46,020 bases of DNA from Bacillota bacterium (GCA_021806205.1 JAJZXX010000213.1:1-46020); one strand, 5' to 3'. Shown: positions 8,592-17,665, counted from the first letter of the stretch. The notes: generated by a model not told the origin, from the sequence alone. A program made the numbers and translations.

Positions 8592-9809
8592 TCAGCCGTG
8601 AGACCGACTCATGACCCGAAACGGTACTTTACCTTCACACTTATCCCGTACGTAAATTTGGACCCCCGCCATGACCGTAAGAGCCTCGCCGAGCCACTCA
8701 CGCGGCCATCGCATGACCACGGCTTGGCGCTGTGGTTCAATAGACACCGCCTCGGGCAGCGTTTCTCCGGTGATCCATCGATAGTGGCTCCCCCCCACCG
8801 TATGAATTGTCACCTCCAAGCGATAGTCTGGGCGAAACCCATCCGGCATCGCGATACGGACCACGTCTTCCTGAAACCCCAGTTTCCAGACTGCGGAGGC
8901 AAGCGGATTTTCGCGACCCACGAGTCGCTGGCGCCAGTTAGGACGGGGATTTTGCACGAACCAGCCCGTTCCCTCTTTGATTAAAGGCGACCACCGATCT
9001 TCTTCACTAAACATCTCTGTAGCCCGGCAAAAGGTCAGCATAAAAGGCTTAATCAGTTCGGCTTGGCTTTCGTGCGCTAACAGGGCGCGACGCTTTTGTT
9101 CCACCGACTCAGGCCCGATCGATTCAATCCGCCACGGTTCTTGGCGCAAGTTTATCAGCGATGAGGGACTCCTAAACGGTTTATCGGGTTGATAGGCTAA
9201 GGGAAAGGGCCAGGCCGGCCAATGCACCAAGTAGCCCCAACGGCTCACCGCACGCCAACCCAGGTCTTGTTGGGCCAAATTCGCCCAGGCTAAGGTTGCA
9301 AAGGCATTAGTGGCCCAATGATCGGGATGAGTGTCAAAAGCACTGGGCATGACGAGGCGGTTTGGCCGGAGGTCACGAAACATGCTCACCAGCAAATCCA
9401 ACAAATAGCGTCCCTGATAGGGGACGCCGGGGTTAAAGGCATCAAGATAGGACACTTTCTGAAATCCGGTGGTTCCACTCGTCCATACGGCATCCCAGTG
9501 GGTCCGCCACAACGAATCCAGCCCGCCGTCCGGAAAGCCCAGGAAAATGACCCGGTCTTCAGCCACCCCCAATTCCCGCATGGCCCTCAGGGTTTCCATG
9601 CGTCGTTCATAACCCATGTGTCGGTATTCTTCCGGGTTGACATCTAAAGAAAGATAATAGCGGGCCGCATCTTCTACAAACCCGTCGCCCAGGGTCATCA
9701 GAAGGACAAACACTTCATCACCGCGCTGGCGCGCCCGGGCTATCAAGCCCCCCGCGCCGAGTGTTTCATCATCGGGATGGGGAGCGACCACTAACAGTCG
9801 TTCGCCCAC
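8592..9809 (-). CDS. PIG-L/LmbE-family deacetylase with C-terminal extension
   Basis: The N-terminal half (about residues 1-240) is a zinc-dependent N-acetylglucosaminyl deacetylase-type domain. It has the AHPDDE-type motif as APHPDDETLGAGG near residue 10 and a later HPDH in DTHPDHWATN. Relatives deacetylate GlcNAc-phosphatidylinositol, GlcNAc-malate (bacillithiol) or GlcNAc-inositol (mycothiol). At 405 residues it is about 150 longer than usual. The extra C-terminal part looks beta-rich (VRIAMPDGF, YRLEVTIHTVGG, TVMAGVQIYVRD) and is not recognised. The GTG start directly abuts the stop of the biotin carrier gene (TAAGTG), so translation is coupled. The flippase-like gene follows. Confidence 0.87.
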   Translation of the reverse strand: MGERLLVVAPHPDDETLGAGGLIARARQRGDEVFVLLMTLGDGFVEDAARYYLSLDVNPEEYRHMGYERRMETLRAMRELGVAEDRVIFLGFPDGGLDSLWRTHWDAVWTSGTTGFQKVSYLDAFNPGVPYQGRYLLDLLVSMFRDLRPNRLVMPSAFDTHPDHWATNAFATLAWANLAQQDLGWRAVSRWGYLVHWPAWPFPLAYQPDKPFRSPSSLINLRQEPWRIESIGPESVEQKRRALLAHESQAELIKPFMLTFCRATEMFSEEDRWSPLIKEGTGWFVQNPRPNWRQRLVGRENPLASAVWKLGFQEDVVRIAMPDGFRPDYRLEVTIHTVGGSHYRWITGETLPEAVSIEPQRQAVVMRWPREWLGEALTVMAGVQIYVRDKCEGKVPFRVMSRSHG

Positions 9810-10202
9810 TTACTCGAACACCACCAACACATCCCCAGGCGATACGCTATCACCCTTGCTCACGGATACCCGGGATACGACTGCGTCCTGAGACGCGACA
9901 ATTTCGTTCTCCATTTTCATCGCTTCGAGAATAACCAGTACTTGGCCGGATTGAACTCGTTGTCCGGCTGACACCTTCACGTCGAGTACGAGACCGGGCA
10001 GCGGGGCTTCAATGGTCAGTGCACTGGCTGCCGGGCTTGGTGGATGCTCGATGCGCGGCTTATGCGCATGATGAGGCTCGGCCGACCGCGACCCGAAAAG
10101 ACGCTCATTCCCCTCTTCGGCGCCCCGTTCCTTAAGTTCTTCTGCCTCCACTTCATAGACTTTGCCATTGATGGTCATGCGAAAACGCCGAACCGTGCTC
10201 AA
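9810..10202 (-). CDS. Biotin carboxyl carrier protein of an acyl-CoA carboxylase
   Basis: This 130-residue protein has an N-terminal segment resembling biotin carboxylase/carrier linkers, then a Pro/His-rich hinge (about 40-60). A C-terminal biotinyl domain (about 62-130) carries the biotinylation motif EAMKMEN with K96. It carries CO2 between a biotin carboxylase and the carboxyltransferase encoded two genes upstream. The start is a TTG at 10202 with GGAGGAAGG in front. No biotin carboxylase gene is in the window, so that subunit must come from elsewhere. Confidence 0.9.
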   Translation of the reverse strand: MSTVRRFRMTINGKVYEVEAEELKERGAEEGNERLFGSRSAEPHHAHKPRIEHPPSPAASALTIEAPLPGLVLDVKVSAGQRVQSGQVLVILEAMKMENEIVASQDAVVSRVSVSKGDSVSPGDVLVVFE

Positions 10203-10237
10203 TGCCCTTCCTCCCCTTCGCTAGTCGTGTGGTGCCT

Positions 10238-10393
10238 TTAGGAATGCACCGGCGGCGCCCATCGCCATGGTGAGGTCTTGGGCCAGACTTCCCGTACCCG
10301 CACCGTTCCGACCATACCATCGGTAGACAAAAGCCATATCGCCGTCGTCATCAAAGCGACTTCTTCCTCATTGAGGACAACCCTATCGTCCAC
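10238..10393 (-). CDS. 51-residue protein in the carboxylase operon
   Basis: This short ORF lies between the carboxyltransferase and biotin carrier genes. It starts at GTG 10393, with GGAGGAA about nine bases upstream overlapping the carboxyltransferase stop, and ends with TAA at 10240-10238. The N-terminal half is LNEEEVALMTTAIWLL and the C-terminal half is Trp/Pro-rich, ending SPWRWAPPVHS. A (P/N)xxEEVAAL-type helix plus a terminal W-rich segment is reminiscent of the small epsilon subunits of actinobacterial acyl-CoA carboxylases. That resemblance is by eye only. It fills an otherwise gene-free 200-base gap with the correct spacing. Confidence 0.6.
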   Translation of the reverse strand: MDDRVVLNEEEVALMTTAIWLLSTDGMVGTVRVREVWPKTSPWRWAPPVHS

Positions 10394-10407
10394 CGTTAGC
10401 GTTCCTC

Positions 10408-11949
10408 CTACACCGGGATGTTCCCATGCCGTCGCTTGGGTCTCTCATCCCTCTTGTTGTACAAAACCATCAGTGCCCGGGCTACATGCGATCGAGTGTG
10501 CTGCGGTTCAATGACGGCATCAATATAACCGCGCTCAGCCGCTACATAGGGATTGGCAAACTCAACGCGATATTCTTCTGCCTTGGCCATTCTTTTCGCA
10601 GCCGGATCGGCGCTGGCTTCGATATCCTTACGAAATATAATGTTGGCTGCCCCTTCGGGACCCATCACCGCAATCTCTGCCGTCGGCCATGCTAAAACCA
10701 AGTCAGCACCGAGAGAACGACTGCACATGGCTAAATAGGCACCCCCGTAGGCCTTTCTCAAAATAATGGTGACCTTGGGGATCGTCGCCTCAGCATAGGC
10801 ATACAGCACTTTTGCTCCGTGCCTAATAATACCACCGTATTCTTGATGAGTACCGGGCAAATAACCTGGAGTATCTACCAAGGTCACCACGGGGATGTTA
10901 AAGGCATCCATGAACCGCACAAAACGCGCCAGCTTGTCTGAGGCATTAATATCCAAGGTTCCCGCTAAGACCCGCGGTTGATTGGCCACCACACCGACCG
11001 GCCGACCACCGAGTCGGCCAATTCCCACCACCAAATTATCCGCATAGCCAGCTTGCAACGGAAAAAATTTTGCATCGTCTAGGATAGCCGTAATAATGCG
11101 GATAACATCGTATGGCTTATTGGCGTCATCCGGAATAATGAACGGCAAACCGTCGTCGGCGCGAAACAATGAGTCGGCAGATTCCAGAAAAGGCGGCTCC
11201 TCCATCCAATTTTGCGGCAAGAACGCTAATACATCCCGCACCAGGTCTAGCGCCTCTTGATCGTCGTCGGCCACGAGATGGGCCACCCCGGACCGCCTGA
11301 GATGGGTGTCCGCACCCCCCAGATCCTCGGCCGTGACGGTTTCCCCGGTCACGGCTTGGATAACTTGCGGGCCAGTAATCATCATCTGTCCGGTTCGTCT
11401 GACCATGATAATGATGTCGGTTAAGGCTGGCGAGTAGACTGCACCGCCCGCCGAAGGCCCCATAATCACGGTAATCTGAGGGATCACCCCGGAGGACCAG
11501 GTGTTGCGCTTAAAAATTTCGCCATAGCCATTCAACGCGTCCACACCTTCTTGAATGCGGGCGCCGCCCGAGTCGTTCAAGCCGATAATCGGCACGCCTG
11601 ATTTCAGCGCAAGATCTTGCACCCGTTGAATTTTCGCCGCATGCATTTCGCCGAGGGAACCCCCGAGCACCGTAAAGTCTTGCGCAAATACGTACACAGG
11701 CCGACCTTGGATACGGCCGTATCCGGTAACCACGCCATCCGCCGGGGCATCGGCATCGGCCATACCAAAGCGGGTGGCGCGATGCGCCACGTGTGCCCCA
11801 ATCTCCTCGAAAGTGTCGTCGTCCAATAGGTACGCCAATCGCTCCCGGGCGGTCCACTTCCCCATCTGATGTTGGCGTTGCACCCGGCTTGGCCCGCCCA
11901 TGTCTTCAATGCGGTGCAAACGACTTTTCAGTTCCTCCCGACTATCCAC
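10408..11949 (-). CDS. Acyl-CoA carboxyltransferase (propionyl-CoA carboxylase beta / MmdA type)
   Basis: This 513-residue carboxyltransferase has two crotonase-like halves. The first contains KWTARERLAYLLD, DFTVLGGSLGEMHAAKI and GLNDSGGARIQEGV. The second contains AGTLDINASDKLARFVRFMD, LVDTPGYLPGTHQE and KAYGGAYLAMCS. The end, RHGNIPV, is typical of propionyl-CoA carboxylase beta and methylmalonyl-CoA decarboxylase alpha. The enzyme moves the carboxyl between biotin and propionyl-/methylmalonyl-CoA. No membrane decarboxylase beta subunit is nearby, so a soluble carboxylase is more likely than a sodium pump. The start overlaps the epimerase stop by 8 bases. Confidence 0.92.
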   Translation of the reverse strand: MDSREELKSRLHRIEDMGGPSRVQRQHQMGKWTARERLAYLLDDDTFEEIGAHVAHRATRFGMADADAPADGVVTGYGRIQGRPVYVFAQDFTVLGGSLGEMHAAKIQRVQDLALKSGVPIIGLNDSGGARIQEGVDALNGYGEIFKRNTWSSGVIPQITVIMGPSAGGAVYSPALTDIIIMVRRTGQMMITGPQVIQAVTGETVTAEDLGGADTHLRRSGVAHLVADDDQEALDLVRDVLAFLPQNWMEEPPFLESADSLFRADDGLPFIIPDDANKPYDVIRIITAILDDAKFFPLQAGYADNLVVGIGRLGGRPVGVVANQPRVLAGTLDINASDKLARFVRFMDAFNIPVVTLVDTPGYLPGTHQEYGGIIRHGAKVLYAYAEATIPKVTIILRKAYGGAYLAMCSRSLGADLVLAWPTAEIAVMGPEGAANIIFRKDIEASADPAAKRMAKAEEYRVEFANPYVAAERGYIDAVIEPQHTRSHVARALMVLYNKRDERPKRRHGNIPV

Positions 11950-12355
11950 GCGATCCTACCTCCTGGGAACGCTCCACCAGTTCTACGAGCACCCCTCCGG
12001 TAGCCGACGGATGAATAAATGCCACGAGACTATGTTCAGCGCCGGGTCGAGGCGCTTGATCAATGAGTCGCACCCCACGCTCTTTGAGCTGTTCCAGTTG
12101 CGCTTGAAGATTATCGACTCCTAACGCAATATGATGCATACCGGGCCCACGCTTGTTAAGGAAATCACGGACAGGGCTCGTTTCGCGATCTGGCTTCAAC
12201 AGTTCGAATCGCCCGCCTTCAAAAGGAATAAAGGCCACTTCGACGCCATCGCGCTCTACATGCTCACGATGCGCGCATTGAAGCCCTAAAGACTCATAGG
12301 CGCTGAGACTTTGGTTTAAGTCCTCCACCGCCACGCCAATATGATCCAGTTTCAC
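11942..12355 (-). CDS. mce: Methylmalonyl-CoA epimerase
   Basis: This 137-residue protein of the vicinal-oxygen-chelate fold has two paired beta-alpha-beta modules. The first begins MKLDHIGVAVEDLNQSL (metal ligand His5) and the second carries GMHHIALGVDNLQ, followed by FIHPSATGGVLVELVE with the late Glu ligand. It interconverts the (R) and (S) epimers of methylmalonyl-CoA between the mutase and the carboxylase. Length and motifs are typical. It is between the mutase (22 bases) and the carboxyltransferase (overlapping), clearly one operon. Confidence 0.93.
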   Translation of the reverse strand: MKLDHIGVAVEDLNQSLSAYESLGLQCAHREHVERDGVEVAFIPFEGGRFELLKPDRETSPVRDFLNKRGPGMHHIALGVDNLQAQLEQLKERGVRLIDQAPRPGAEHSLVAFIHPSATGGVLVELVERSQEVGSRG

Positions 12356-12377
12356 AAAACGCCCTCCTGTTCACCCA

Positions 12378-14051
12378 TTAAATGAAAACCGGCGGCCGAT
12401 AGCGCCCATACTGACGCGTCAACACGTCAATAATCTCACCCAGACTAGCATAGGCTTGAACGGCTTCCAAGAGAGTCTCCATGAGAGGCGCCTCCGGTTG
12501 TCCGACGGCTTTTGACAACGCCTTTAATGCCTGGTCCACCTTTTTAGGGTCGCGCTCCTGACGAATCCGAGTCAGTTTCTCCACTTGGCGGCTTTGCAGA
12601 GTGGGATCCATTTTTAAAATACTGTCCGGCATCTGGTTGTCCATGCGAAACCGATTGACCCCCACAATCACCTGATCCCCAGACTCCACCTGCCGCTGAA
12701 ACCGATACGCGGCGTCTTGAATTTCACGTTGAACGTAGCCGACATCAATCGCCTTCACGGCACCTCCCAAGGCATCAATCTTATCTAAATACTGGCGGGC
12801 GTCGCCTTCCAACCGATCCGTCAGCGACTCAATCAGATAACTGCCGCCCAAAGGGTCCACACTTTGAGCCACCCCGCTCTCGTAGGCGATGACCTGCTGT
12901 GTTCTTAAAGCGAGCCGGGCGGACGCCTCGGTGGGAAGCGCTAGCGCTTCGTCCTGGGAATTCGTGTGCAGCGACTGGGTTCCTCCCAACACTGCCGCCA
13001 ATGCCTGGAGCGTCACCCGCACGACATTGGTTTCCGGCTGCTGTGCAGTTAACGTCGAACCCGCGGTCTGGGTATGAAAGCGCAGTTGCCAGGACCGGGG
13101 ATCTTGGGCATGAAATCGCTCTTTCATGATTTCGGCCCATAGTCGGCGCGCAGCGCGGTATTTGGCAATCTCCTCGAAAAAATCCATATGCGCATTAAAA
13201 AAGAACGACAAGCGCGGCCCAAACGTGTCGACGGCAAGACCCGCCTGTTGAGCGGCCTGGACATAGGCGATGCCGTTGGCCAGGGTAAACGCAATCTCCT
13301 GGGCCGCCGTAGAGCCCGCTTCGCGAATATGGTACCCCGAAATGCTGATGGTGTTCCATCGCGGCAAGTGGCCCGAGCACCACCGAAAAATGTCGGCAAT
13401 AATCCGCATCGACGCCTGAGGCGGAAGAATGTACGTACCCCGCGCGGCATACTCTTTCAGCACATCATTTTGAATGGTGCCGGTGAGTTTCTTGAGATCG
13501 ACCCCCTGCTTTTGCGCCACAGCCACCACCATGAGCAGCAGCACCGCAGCCGGGGCGTTAATGGTCATGGACACCGAGACTTGGTCAAGGGGAATCTGAT
13601 CCAAGAGAATTTCCATATCGGCCAAGGTATCAATAGCCACGCCAACCTTGCCTACCTCCCCATCGGCCATAGGATGGTCCGAGTCATAGCCCATTTGCGT
13701 CGGCAAATCAAACGCCACAGACAATCCCGTTTGACCTTGATCTAAAAGGTACCGATAGCGCCGATTGGATTCCTCTGCCGTCCCAAATCCTGCATATTGC
13801 CGCATAGTCCAGAGCCGTCCCCGATACATGGTGGGATAGACGCCCCGCGTATATGGATACGAACCAGGAAACCCGACATTTTTGAGATAGTCCTCCCCAG
13901 ACACGTCGAGCGGCGTGTACAGCCGCTCGATTGGCACCTCCGATACGGTGGAAAACGCGTCCTGACGCTCACCCGCTTTAGCTTGGTACGGTTCCAAGAC
14001 CGTTTTCTGCCATGCCTGGTAGGCTTCTTCCAACGAACGATGATCGTTCAC
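12378..14051 (-). CDS. Methylmalonyl-CoA mutase, large (catalytic) subunit
   Basis: This 557-residue substrate-binding TIM-barrel subunit includes [67 protein letters not shown] and [13 protein letters not shown]. All are signature segments of B12-dependent acyl-CoA mutases. It ends without the C-terminal cobalamin-binding domain (DxHxxG), so it is the two-gene type that needs a separate small subunit of about 130 residues. That subunit and the G-protein chaperone MeaB are absent from the window. Isobutyryl-CoA or ethylmalonyl-CoA mutases share this fold, but the epimerase and carboxylase neighbours favour methylmalonyl-CoA. Confidence 0.92.
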   Translation of the reverse strand: MNDHRSLEEAYQAWQKTVLEPYQAKAGERQDAFSTVSEVPIERLYTPLDVSGEDYLKNVGFPGSYPYTRGVYPTMYRGRLWTMRQYAGFGTAEESNRRYRYLLDQGQTGLSVAFDLPTQMGYDSDHPMADGEVGKVGVAIDTLADMEILLDQIPLDQVSVSMTINAPAAVLLLMVVAVAQKQGVDLKKLTGTIQNDVLKEYAARGTYILPPQASMRIIADIFRWCSGHLPRWNTISISGYHIREAGSTAAQEIAFTLANGIAYVQAAQQAGLAVDTFGPRLSFFFNAHMDFFEEIAKYRAARRLWAEIMKERFHAQDPRSWQLRFHTQTAGSTLTAQQPETNVVRVTLQALAAVLGGTQSLHTNSQDEALALPTEASARLALRTQQVIAYESGVAQSVDPLGGSYLIESLTDRLEGDARQYLDKIDALGGAVKAIDVGYVQREIQDAAYRFQRQVESGDQVIVGVNRFRMDNQMPDSILKMDPTLQSRQVEKLTRIRQERDPKKVDQALKALSKAVGQPEAPLMETLLEAVQAYASLGEIIDVLTRQYGRYRPPVFI

Positions 14052-14078
14052 TGAAAAGAACCCCCCTTGGTCCCTCTA

Positions 14079-15332
14079 TTATTTAAGCCATCCACGCACC
14101 CGCATGGCCTCGGCCAAGCGATCCGTCGCAACCAAATAGGCGGCCTTGCGGTGGGTCACCCCAAACCGTTCATGCATCCGATGCATGTCTGATATGGCCC
14201 GGGACATATATTCCTCCAACCGCTGATTCACCTCGTCCTCACTCCAATAGAGCCGCGTTTGATTTTGAACCCACTCAAAGTACGAGACCGTCACACCACC
14301 AGAGTTCCCCAACACATCAGGGACCACCATCACCCCTTTGTCAAACAGTATGGCATCCGCTTCGGGCGTGGTTGGGCCATTAGCCCCCTCTCCGACAATT
14401 TTGGCCTGAATATTTGGCGCATTATCCGCCGTGATTTGATTCTCGAGGGCGGCTGGAAATAAAATATCAACCGGGAGCTCGAGCAATTCCCGGTTTTCGA
14501 TCGGTTCAGCCTGGGGATACCCGGCAAACCCCCGATTCACCCGTTTATATTCAAGCAAGTCATGAATGTCGATGCCAGACGCACTATAAAGACCGCCGTC
14601 CTTGTCCGACACGGCCAGGACGCTGGCCCCCATCGCATAAGCGATCGTCGCCGCAATAGAACCCACATTGCCAAACCCCTGCACCGCCACGCGCGCCTTA
14701 GCAAAATCGATGCCCATTTCGGTGGCCAACTGTCGGGTGGCAAAGACCAACCCCCGTCCGGTGGCCTCCACCCGGCCTCTGGATCCACCAATCACTAACG
14801 GTTTTCCCGTAATCAGTCCAAAAGTATTCTCGCCACGAATGCGAGAAAATTCGTCTACCATCCATGCCATAATCTGGGGGTTTGTGGACACGTCGGGTGC
14901 CGGAATATCTTTGTCGGGTCCAATGACCAAGCTCACGGCCCTAATATACTCGCGACTGAGCCGCTCAATTTCTCCCTCAGATAATTGATCCACATCACAC
15001 GCAATACCACCCTTACCACCTCCATAGGGCAGTCCCAGCAGCGCGCACTTTACTGACATCCACATAGCCAGTGCTTTGACTTCATCGGCATTAACCCCTG
15101 GATGAAAACGAAGCCCTCCTTTGGTCGGTCCCAAGGCATCATTGTGTTGTACACGATACCCGGTAAAGACCTGGAGGGTGCCATCATCTCGTATAAACGG
15201 AACCGCCACTTCAAACGTTCTCAAGGGTTGCTTTAAAATTTCATAAACCGCCGACTCGAGCCCCAATGTTTCTACAGCTTCTTTAAAACTTTGCTGAGCC
15301 CGTACAAAGGGGTTTAGTGACGTATCCGCCAC
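14079..15332 (-). CDS. Glutamate dehydrogenase (Glu/Leu/Phe/Val family)
   Basis: This is a 417-residue NAD(P)-dependent dehydrogenase that interconverts glutamate and 2-oxoglutarate plus ammonium. The catalytic segment includes PTKGGLRFHP (K71), SVKCALLGLP (K95) and GGGKGGI (K107). The Rossmann domain carries VQGFGNVGS. The length fits hexameric RocG/GudB-type enzymes. GTG at 15332 is preceded by AAGGAGG with eight bases of spacing. It has its own promoter at 15377-15385 and lies 27 bases upstream of the mutase gene, so it may drive that operon too. Cofactor preference is not decided from sequence. Confidence 0.93.
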   Translation of the reverse strand: MADTSLNPFVRAQQSFKEAVETLGLESAVYEILKQPLRTFEVAVPFIRDDGTLQVFTGYRVQHNDALGPTKGGLRFHPGVNADEVKALAMWMSVKCALLGLPYGGGKGGIACDVDQLSEGEIERLSREYIRAVSLVIGPDKDIPAPDVSTNPQIMAWMVDEFSRIRGENTFGLITGKPLVIGGSRGRVEATGRGLVFATRQLATEMGIDFAKARVAVQGFGNVGSIAATIAYAMGASVLAVSDKDGGLYSASGIDIHDLLEYKRVNRGFAGYPQAEPIENRELLELPVDILFPAALENQITADNAPNIQAKIVGEGANGPTTPEADAILFDKGVMVVPDVLGNSGGVTVSYFEWVQNQTRLYWSEDEVNQRLEEYMSRAISDMHRMHERFGVTHRKAAYLVATDRLAEAMRVRGWLK

Positions 15333-15376
15333 CGGTAACGCCTCCTTCGGGAGATCTAACCTTATGGTCCGTCGGT

Positions 15377-15385
15377 ATTATAGCA
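15377..15385 (-). promoter_or_regulatory. Extended -10 promoter for glutamate dehydrogenase
   Basis: The minus strand reads TGC-TATAAT, a perfect -10 with the extended TG. The -35 is weak. The expected leader is about 40 bases. The 13-base core TGCCTATGCTATA is identical to the tyrS promoter at 25564-25576. Confidence 0.7.
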
Positions 15386-15414
15386 TAGGCAAGGCTCCCC
15401 AAATGGCGACCGCC

Positions 15415-15687
15415 TTAACGCGACGAGCCCTCGGGATATTTCCCGTTAATGGCAGAGCGCACCACACGGATCTTAACCCCGTCCGCCACTCTTAAGGTAA
15501 GCTCGTTGTCCTTAATATCCTCGATCGTCCCAATCACTCCCCCGGCCGTCAAAACGCGGTCCCCGGTTTGGATAGCCTGTTGCAATTGTCGGCGGTTTCG
15601 CTGTTGACGCGATTGCTGCCAAAACATCCAAACCGTCATGGCAATCAACAACAGAAAAAATATCCAATAAATCGACGCACCCTTCAA
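15415..15687 (-). CDS. yajC: Preprotein translocase accessory subunit YajC
   Basis: This 90-residue protein has one N-terminal membrane segment (IYWIFFLLLIAMTVWMFW), a basic Gln/Arg-rich stretch (QQSRQQRNRR) and a small beta domain. The beta domain contains GDRVLTAGGVIGTIEDIKDNELTLRVADGVKI, typical of YajC, which associates with SecDF/YidC. It starts at TTG 15687 behind AAAGGTGG. yajC follows ruvAB in many bacteria, usually after queA-tgt. Here sigI-rsgI lie in between. Confidence 0.92.
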   Translation of the reverse strand: MKGASIYWIFFLLLIAMTVWMFWQQSRQQRNRRQLQQAIQTGDRVLTAGGVIGTIEDIKDNELTLRVADGVKIRVVRSAINGKYPEGSSR

Positions 15688-15765
15688 AGCCTCTCCACCT
15701 TTCCGATTTTCCTGCTACTCTCAATGATGGGTTCGCCTCTCGCGTGGGAAATCCCTTTTTTGCGG

Positions 15766-16917
15766 CTACAGACCACCCAAGATGCTACTGACAGTATTCA
15801 CAGGATTGGCCACGGAATGCAAGATCGGAATTTCTTGGGATGGCGTCGCGTGAGAAGAATGCGCATGATGGCCATGACCATACTGTTGGCCAGGATGGGA
15901 GGGCGAGCTTTTCGGTGACGACGGCGTCATCGACCCCGACGGACTGGGTGTAACAGATAATGAGGGGCTGATTGACACAAGCGGCATATGCTGATGGCCG
16001 TAACCGTGGCCATGGGCCTCTCCCTTACCGTGGTGATGGCCCGGGGCGTGCTCATGATGGTGGATCTGGACCGGCCCGATGGATACCGTTGGGGTTTGAA
16101 TGGCTATTGATGGCGTCGATATCGGCAGGTTCGGCAATCGATGATGGTGCACCCGTCGCCTAGGAATGGCCCGGGAAAGAACTTTTTGGGTCACGGGCGT
16201 TTTCTTCGAAAACCGGATGCGATGCACCAGCCGCGTCACCGGCATGGTACGCACCTGCTGGACACTAAGTTGGGTCCGCACCCGAACGGTATGGCGTCGC
16301 CAAAGGAGGTAGCGGCCCACCGAAACCGTCGGATTTTTCATACTAGCCACGATAGCGGGGCTCACCCCGCTGACGGTCACCACCGAGGCGGACAATCGAT
16401 CGCGCTTCAATACCGCGTCCGCCGCTGTGGGAAGGGCGTGAAACCACTTTTGGCGGGCCGATTTAAAGACCGCTCCGATCACTACCGCCGTCGAACGTTT
16501 CACATAACCATCGTGGGCGGCTTGGCCCACCAAATCAGACACCGCGGTGACAACCCCTCGTCCCGTCACGGGATCTTGCTTCAACAATTTTTCCCCGGCA
16601 GCATCCAACCCCACCGCGGCCATCACCCGCCCCCGACCCGAAATTTCCAGATTCACACTCGGATTAATATCAACACTCACAAAGGCCGCCGCACTGACCC
16701 CGGGCGCCACTAGTGCGAAATACATGACTGCCAACCCAGCGGCCACGGGAGCCGCCGCTAGCCAGGTGTAAGGATGGAGTCGGCGGGAGGGTACGTCAAG
16801 TTCCTGACCCACTGTGACGGGTGGCCCAGGCCAAGTCATGCGGCGAAACTGTCCGCCCGGCAATGCCACCACAATCCGCTTATTGTCGACTTCCAACACT
16901 AATCCGCGGACGCTCAT
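15766..16917 (-). CDS. rsgI: Anti-sigma factor RsgI-like, with His-rich outer tail
   Basis: This is a 383-residue single-pass protein. Residues 1-45 match the RsgI N-terminal cytosolic anti-sigma domain (MSVRGLVLEVDNKRIVVALPGG). A membrane segment lies near 50-72. The outer segment FVSVDINPSVNLEI includes N85-P86; in characterised RsgI proteins an Asn-Pro bond at this place is self-cleaved. A basic linker (about 200-265) leads to a low-complexity tail. Histidine clusters lie at 286-310 (11 His in 25 residues) and again at 341-356, separated by a Ser/Pro segment. It sits four bases after sigI. Characterised RsgI tails bind polysaccharides, but this one has no recognisable sugar-binding domain and could bind metal. 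Confidence 0.85.
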   Translation of the reverse strand: MSVRGLVLEVDNKRIVVALPGGQFRRMTWPGPPVTVGQELDVPSRRLHPYTWLAAAPVAAGLAVMYFALVAPGVSAAAFVSVDINPSVNLEISGRGRVMAAVGLDAAGEKLLKQDPVTGRGVVTAVSDLVGQAAHDGYVKRSTAVVIGAVFKSARQKWFHALPTAADAVLKRDRLSASVVTVSGVSPAIVASMKNPTVSVGRYLLWRRHTVRVRTQLSVQQVRTMPVTRLVHRIRFSKKTPVTQKVLSRAIPRRRVHHHRLPNLPISTPSIAIQTPTVSIGPVQIHHHEHAPGHHHGKGEAHGHGYGHQHMPLVSISPSLSVTPSPSGSMTPSSPKSSPSHPGQQYGHGHHAHSSHATPSQEIPILHSVANPVNTVSSILGGL

Positions 16918-16921
16918 GGCC

Positions 16922-17665
16922 TTACCCCCGATTCCAAAGATAGTCTTGTAAGAAGGGAAAGTCGTGTATCAAAATGATCGCAACGGCCACAATATAGACT
17001 CGATGTCGCTCGATGAGTCGCCGGCTGACGTGAAACTCTCGGGTCAGCGCTAAAACCGGCAGCTCCCCCCGATTAACCAACGCGTCGCGACCGTTCGGAT
17101 CGTTGACAACCGCCCGCGCCAACCTTATCGCCCGATCCCTCGAATCGCGGTGCTTCGGTGCATGCCGCACCAAGTCAGCCAATCGAATCCCCAATCGTTC
17201 CAAAATCATGCGATATTCCTCGATTTCCTGCCGACGCGACTCCTGTTCTTGATGCGCCTGCCAGGCCACCTCGGCCTGTTGGTCTAATGGTGACCGGTCC
17301 GCGGCTTGGTCGTCGACCGGTTCCAAATCCGTTAAAATGACCTCGTTTTGCCTAGATCGGTCGCGCCGAAAAAAGTCTACGAGGCGCCGTTGAATAACCG
17401 TCTGGCTAAACGACAGGAAACTACCACGACCCTCATCATACGCATCAATGGCCTCGTTAAATGCCAACAAGGCCACACTCACTTCCTCATCCGTACCGGG
17501 CCGTAAAAATCGGCCAACTTTTTGGCTAGCCACCCGCAATACGAATGGTGTATAGTCCTGGATCAGTCGGTTACGCGCATCGGAATCGCCGCCTTTGGCA
17601 CGGCTCAAGAACTCCTCCGGCGTGTGGGGCGTGTCCCGACGTATTCCTGTATCCAGTGACGTCAC
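16922..17665 (-). CDS. sigI: RNA polymerase sigma factor SigI
   Basis: This 247-residue sigma-70-family protein is of the SigI group. Region 2 contains DYTPFVLRVASQKVGRF, EEVSVALLAFNEAIDAYDEGRGSFLSFSQTVIQRRLVDFFRR. The C-terminal half has the SigI-type helix-turn-helix (LALTREFHVSRRLIERHRVYIVAVAIIL). It directs transcription when released by RsgI, encoded immediately downstream. The start is placed at GTG 17665. The AAAGGCGG just in front is closer than ideal, so the start is uncertain by a few codons. No clear SigI-type promoter (ACCCC...CGAA) could be confirmed upstream. Confidence 0.92.
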   Translation of the reverse strand: MTSLDTGIRRDTPHTPEEFLSRAKGGDSDARNRLIQDYTPFVLRVASQKVGRFLRPGTDEEVSVALLAFNEAIDAYDEGRGSFLSFSQTVIQRRLVDFFRRDRSRQNEVILTDLEPVDDQAADRSPLDQQAEVAWQAHQEQESRRQEIEEYRMILERLGIRLADLVRHAPKHRDSRDRAIRLARAVVNDPNGRDALVNRGELPVLALTREFHVSRRLIERHRVYIVAVAIILIHDFPFLQDYLWNRG

